A stretch of 15,992 nt of DNA, from contig JASLBX010000055.1 in assembly GCA_030146385.1 (NCBI GenBank), positions 1 through 15,992 of the forward strand. Direction: 5' to 3'. Positions within the stretch are counted from its first letter, which is position 1, and the number at the start of each line of letters is the position of its first letter. The translations under genes were made by a program, and so were the position numbers. Shown here piece by piece: positions 13,408 to 15,992 of the stretch. The notes beneath the pieces were generated by a model. That model searched no databases. It was not told the DNA's origin and saw only the letters and a program-made list of their open reading frames with translations. This DNA is from Jiangellaceae bacterium (GTDB taxonomy: Bacteria > Actinomycetota > Actinomycetes > Jiangellales > Jiangellaceae).

Positions 13408-13430
13408 GGTGACTGCCGCTGGTGACTGCC
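13408..13430. repeat. Direct repeat in the permease leader
   Basis: GGTGACTGCC occurs at 13408-13417 and again at 13421-13430, a 13-base period, a few bases upstream of the permease ribosome binding site on the minus strand. It could be an operator half-site pair or part of a leader structure; no binding protein can be named. Confidence 0.5.
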
Positions 13431-13528
13431 GATCCCCCGCAGCGCCGAGCATGGCAGAAGCAGGTTTCACGCAGGTGGCTTGACACGGTTTTGTAATACT
13501 GCCGTGCTGGGCGGCATATGGTCGCGGT

Positions 13529-14506
13529 ATGAGCAATCTCGAGCGCCGTCCGGAGGAGACGATCTGCAGCAGCACGGCCGTCCTCGACACGGAGCGCCCA
13601 GCCGAGGTACTCGAACCGCGCGAGGTCCCGTTGGGCGGCCCGCGCGCGATGCTCGTGCAGCGCACGCTGCCGCACAAGGATCGGCGGATGATCGGCGCGT
13701 GGTGCTTCGTCGATCACTACGGGCCACACGACGTGACGACCGGTCCCGGTATGCAGGTCCCGCCACACCCGCACACCGGTCTGCAAACCGTGAGCTGGCT
13801 CCTGGAGGGGGACGTCCTGCATCGGGACAGCCTCGGCAGCGTCCAGCTGATCCGTCCCGGCGAGCTCAACCTGATGACATCGGGACGGGCGATCTCGCAC
13901 TCGGAGGAGTCGCCAGCCGAACGGTCGGCAAGTCTGCACGGTGTGCAACTGTGGGTGGCCCTTCCCGATACTGACCGGCACATCGAGCCATGGTTCACGC
14001 ACCACGCCGACCTGCCGATCGTCGAGCTCGGCGCCGCGACCGTCCGAGTCGTCATGGGCAGCTACGCCGGGGCGACGTCCGACGCCGTGACGTACACCCC
14101 GCTGCTCGGCGCCGAGATCGCCCTCGCCGCCGAGCAGGACGTCCAGGTACCGCTCGACGTGACCTTCGAGCACGGCGTACTGGCCCTGTCGGACGGGCTC
14201 ACGGTGGGCGGAACTCCCGTGCCAAGAGGTTCGATGATCGTCTTTGACCCGGGCCGCACGGAAGTCGACATCGCCGCGACCGGACCTGGACAGGCGCTGC
14301 TCATCGGCGGTGAGCGGTTCGAGGAAGAGCTCGTCATGTGGTGGAACTTCGTCGGCCGCAGCCATGAGGAGATCGTCCAGGCGCGGGAAGACTGGGCGGC
14401 CGGACGGGAGTTCGGCGAGGTGCGCGGGTATGCCGGCGATCGCCTGGGCGCCCCGCCGATGCCGGGTACCAGGCTGCGGCCCCGGCCGCGGATACGCCCG
14501 CAGTAG
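13529..14506 (+). CDS. Pirin-family cupin protein
   Basis: The 325-residue protein has the two-cupin pirin fold. The N-terminal cupin carries the metal ligands P-P-H-P-H-T-G-L-Q (His80, His82) and I-S-H-S-E (His124, Glu126), the same four-ligand pattern as human pirin, with the typical L-L-E-G-D-V-L-H-R-D-S-L-G between them. Other markers are G-A-W-C-F-V-D-H-Y-G-P (56-66) and a C-terminal F-V-G-R-S-H-E-E-I near 274-282 (pirin C-terminal region, W-W-N-F-V-G-R). Bacterial pirins include quercetin dioxygenases and redox regulators, so the reaction is not fixed by sequence. There is no strong SD ahead of the ATG at 13529. The N-terminus (E-T-I-C-S-S-T-A-V-L-D-T) is somewhat longer than in shorter pirins. 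It is divergently transcribed from the purine permease. Confidence 0.92.
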   Translation: MSNLERRPEETICSSTAVLDTERPAEVLEPREVPLGGPRAMLVQRTLPHKDRRMIGAWCFVDHYGPHDVTTGPGMQVPPHPHTGLQTVSWLLEGDVLHRDSLGSVQLIRPGELNLMTSGRAISHSEESPAERSASLHGVQLWVALPDTDRHIEPWFTHHADLPIVELGAATVRVVMGSYAGATSDAVTYTPLLGAEIALAAEQDVQVPLDVTFEHGVLALSDGLTVGGTPVPRGSMIVFDPGRTEVDIAATGPGQALLIGGERFEEELVMWWNFVGRSHEEIVQAREDWAAGREFGEVRGYAGDRLGAPPMPGTRLRPRPRIRPQ

Positions 14507-14539
14507 ACCGTTCTGTCTTCGAGAGGCTGGGAAGCTGCC

Positions 14540-14559
14540 GGCCTCTGTGAGCAGAGACC
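14540..14559 (+). terminator. Hairpin after the pirin gene
   Basis: GGCCTCTG (14540-14547) and CAGAGACC (14552-14559) pair at 7 of 8 positions around a TGAG loop, about 34 bases after the pirin stop. No T-run follows, so termination is only inferred. Just beyond it is an 11-base palindrome, GAGATGATCTC (14567-14577), which could be an operator for the next gene. Confidence 0.3.
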
Positions 14560-14627
14560 TGACCACGAGATGATCTCAATCTCGCATCGTCCGCCCGCAG
14601 GTCCTGGCGCAAACATGAGCATCGTTC

Positions 14628-14633
14628 TAGTTT
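14628..14633 (+). promoter_or_regulatory. Possible -10 element for leaderless transcription of the beta-helix gene
   Basis: TAGTTT ends 7 bases before the ATG at 14641, the geometry of leaderless actinobacterial promoters, and no ribosome binding site is visible. A convincing -35 element is absent. A 10-codon open frame (14615-14647) would overlap the start if transcription begins further upstream. Confidence 0.25.
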
Positions 14634-14640
14634 TGTCGCC

Positions 14641-15992
14641 ATGCTGATCACTCGGCGGATCATCGGCGCTGTGGGTGTCGCGTCGGCGCTCTCCCTTCTC
14701 GGTGCGCCGATGGCAGGCGCGCACGCCGATCGCGACGTTGTCCTACCCGACGGCACCGGCAGCGTCCCTGAATACCGGACGGCCGACGAAGCGGCCGAGA
14801 CCCTGCTCGTATGCGGTGCCAACGAGGCCGACTTCGAGCAACGGGTGGGGGACTTTCCAGCCGATCAGCGCCAGCGGAACCTCGACCTGTTCGCCGAGTG
14901 CCAGGAAGATGGGTTCCGCACCCTGCAGGAGGCCGTCGACGCCGTCACGCAGCCCGGCACCAACATCTACCTGCTGCCCGGCGAGTACCTCGAAGAGCCG
15001 TCCCGTCCTGAACCGACGGGAAAGTGCGCCGAAATGGATCGTCCTTGGTACGACGGAGGGCATTACCAGTACCAGATCCTCGAGTTCGACGATCAGGTCG
15101 CCTGCCCCACGAACCAGAACCTGGTCGCGGTCCTGGGCATCCGCGATCTGCAAATCGAGGGCACTGGCGCCGAGTCGGGCGACGTCATCCTCGACGCGGG
15201 CTACATGAAGCTCAACGCATTACGCGCCGACCGAGCTGACGGGATCTACCTGAAGAACTTCACGGCCCAACGGACCACCTTCAACGCGATCTACATCATC
15301 GAGACGCAGGGATTCGTCATCGACGAGGTGGTCGGGCGGTGGAACGATGAGTACGGCTTCCTGACGTTCGCTGTCGACCATGGCCTGTACACCGATTGCG
15401 AGGCGTACGGCAACGGCGACTCCGGCATCTATCCGGGCAGCGCGTCGAACATCAACAAGGACCGCGAGTACGAGGTCGACCGGTACTCCGTCGAGATCAC
15501 CGGCTGCTACAGCCATCACAACCTGCTCGGCTACTCCGGGACAGCGGGCGACTCGGTCTGGGCCCACGACAACGACTTCTCGAACAACACCGTCGGTCTG
15601 GCGATGGACAGCCTGTTCCCTGACCATCCGGGCCTCCCGCAGAACCACGCGAAGTTCGAGAACAACCTGATCTACGACAACAATCAGGAGTACTACGACT
15701 ACGTGCGGGACGGCACGTGCGGGCTGCCGAGCGCCGAGCGCGGCTACCAGGACGGAGTGGTGTGCCCGGTCATCGGCGTGCCACCTGGTACCGGCCTGCT
15801 CACCGCGGGCGGCAACTATAACGTCTTCCGCGACAACTGGGTGTACGGCAACGACTACGCGGGCTTCCTGCTCCTGCACCCGCCGGCGTTCGTTCGCGGC
15901 GAGACGGGACTGACCACGCAGTGGGACACGTCCCACCACAACACGTACATCGGCAACCGCTTCGGAGTGACGCCCGACGGCGAGACCCGGCC
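14641..15992 (+). CDS. Secreted right-handed parallel beta-helix repeat protein, C-terminus beyond the window
   Basis: The frame is open for 450 codons to the window edge. A signal peptide is clear: T-R-R-I-I-G (positively charged), a hydrophobic core at about 7-22 and a likely cleavage site near A-G-A-H-A (25-29). After a spacer, F-R-T-L-Q-E-A-V-D-A-V then T-N-I-Y-L-L-P-G-E-Y (92-116) is the usual entry to a pectate-lyase-like beta helix. Repeating coils follow from about 160, with N-x-F/I, asparagine ladders and G-I/G-F turns (for example D-G-I-Y-L-K-N-F, C-E-A-Y-G-N-G-D-S-G-I-Y, F-E-N-N-L-I-Y-D-N-N, F-R-D-N-W-V-Y-G-N-D-Y-A-G-F). Paired cysteines (58/87, 129/155, 360/375) suggest disulfides outside the cell. 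Such proteins include polysaccharide lyases and epimerases as well as non-enzymatic adhesins; no catalytic set can be assigned. The start at 14641 lacks an SD. Confidence 0.85.
   Translation, partial: MLITRRIIGAVGVASALSLLGAPMAGAHADRDVVLPDGTGSVPEYRTADEAAETLLVCGANEADFEQRVGDFPADQRQRNLDLFAECQEDGFRTLQEAVDAVTQPGTNIYLLPGEYLEEPSRPEPTGKCAEMDRPWYDGGHYQYQILEFDDQVACPTNQNLVAVLGIRDLQIEGTGAESGDVILDAGYMKLNALRADRADGIYLKNFTAQRTTFNAIYIIETQGFVIDEVVGRWNDEYGFLTFAVDHGLYTDCEAYGNGDSGIYPGSASNINKDREYEVDRYSVEITGCYSHHNLLGYSGTAGDSVWAHDNDFSNNTVGLAMDSLFPDHPGLPQNHAKFENNLIYDNNQEYYDYVRDGTCGLPSAERGYQDGVVCPVIGVPPGTGLLTAGGNYNVFRDNWVYGNDYAGFLLLHPPAFVRGETGLTTQWDTSHHNTYIGNRFGVTPDGETR

Noticed and set aside
13480..13499. TTGACA at 13480-13485 as the -35 element of the pirin promoter
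   Set aside because: It is a perfect -35 hexamer, but nothing resembling a -10 lies 16-19 bases downstream. TAATAC at 13494 is too close and TATGGT at 13517 too far.
13392..13528. Purine riboswitch upstream of the permease
   Set aside because: No three-way-junction pattern with conserved loop sequences could be found on the minus strand of this 137-base region.
1..15992. CRISPR arrays, tRNA or rRNA genes, insertion sequences
   Set aside because: No spaced identical repeats, tRNA-like cloverleafs, rRNA segments or transposase-like proteins were seen on either strand.

Overview
This window is a chromosomal segment of a high-GC Gram-positive bacterium (Actinomycetota). The evidence is the strongly GC-biased third codon position, the gene order rpsF-ssb-rpsR-rplI followed nearby by a MATE transporter gene and dnaB (the arrangement seen in Streptomyces and relatives, usually within tens of genes of oriC), and an actinobacterial-type DnaA box. 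I cannot name the genus; a Jiangella- or Nocardioides-like lineage would fit, but that is only a guess.

Layout. At 1-154 (minus) is the start of an endonuclease IV gene. Divergent from it, 435-2080 (plus) is a compact operon for bS6, single-strand DNA-binding protein, bS18 and bL9. Its leader can fold so that the rpsF ribosome binding site is sealed by an upstream complementary segment. A cluster of three related palindromes (2105-2223) separates rplI from two minus-strand genes: an ABC1/UbiB-type kinase with membrane segments (2231-4216) and a MATE efflux protein (4289-5635). A 373-base divergent region with tandem DnaA-box-like repeats leads into the replicative helicase gene dnaB (6009-8657). 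dnaB is interrupted in frame by a 427-residue intein carrying a LAGLIDADG homing endonuclease.

Downstream is an ECF sigma factor (8854-9420) whose stop overlaps the start of a single-pass membrane protein (9417-10220), a probable sigma/regulator pair. Immediately after it lies a short antisense remnant (10275-10433) resembling the N-terminus of an actinobacterial membrane protein with IDxD/VDVD repeats. Then come a GT4-type glycosyltransferase (10494-11780, minus), an 82-base imperfect hairpin, an AzgA-like NCS2 purine permease (11934-13391, minus), a divergent pirin gene (13529-14506, plus) and a secreted right-handed parallel beta-helix protein that runs off the window (14641-15992).

How it works together. 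The left half is replication and translation housekeeping: SSB and DnaB act at the fork and the ribosomal proteins are co-expressed with SSB. The right half is accessory: envelope sensing or signalling, sugar transfer, purine uptake and a secreted protein. The most distinctive features are the dnaB intein, a separate island of atypical codons exactly at the DnaB Walker A loop (another known intein insertion site), the self-sealing rpsF leader, and the palindromes with paired base changes after rplI.
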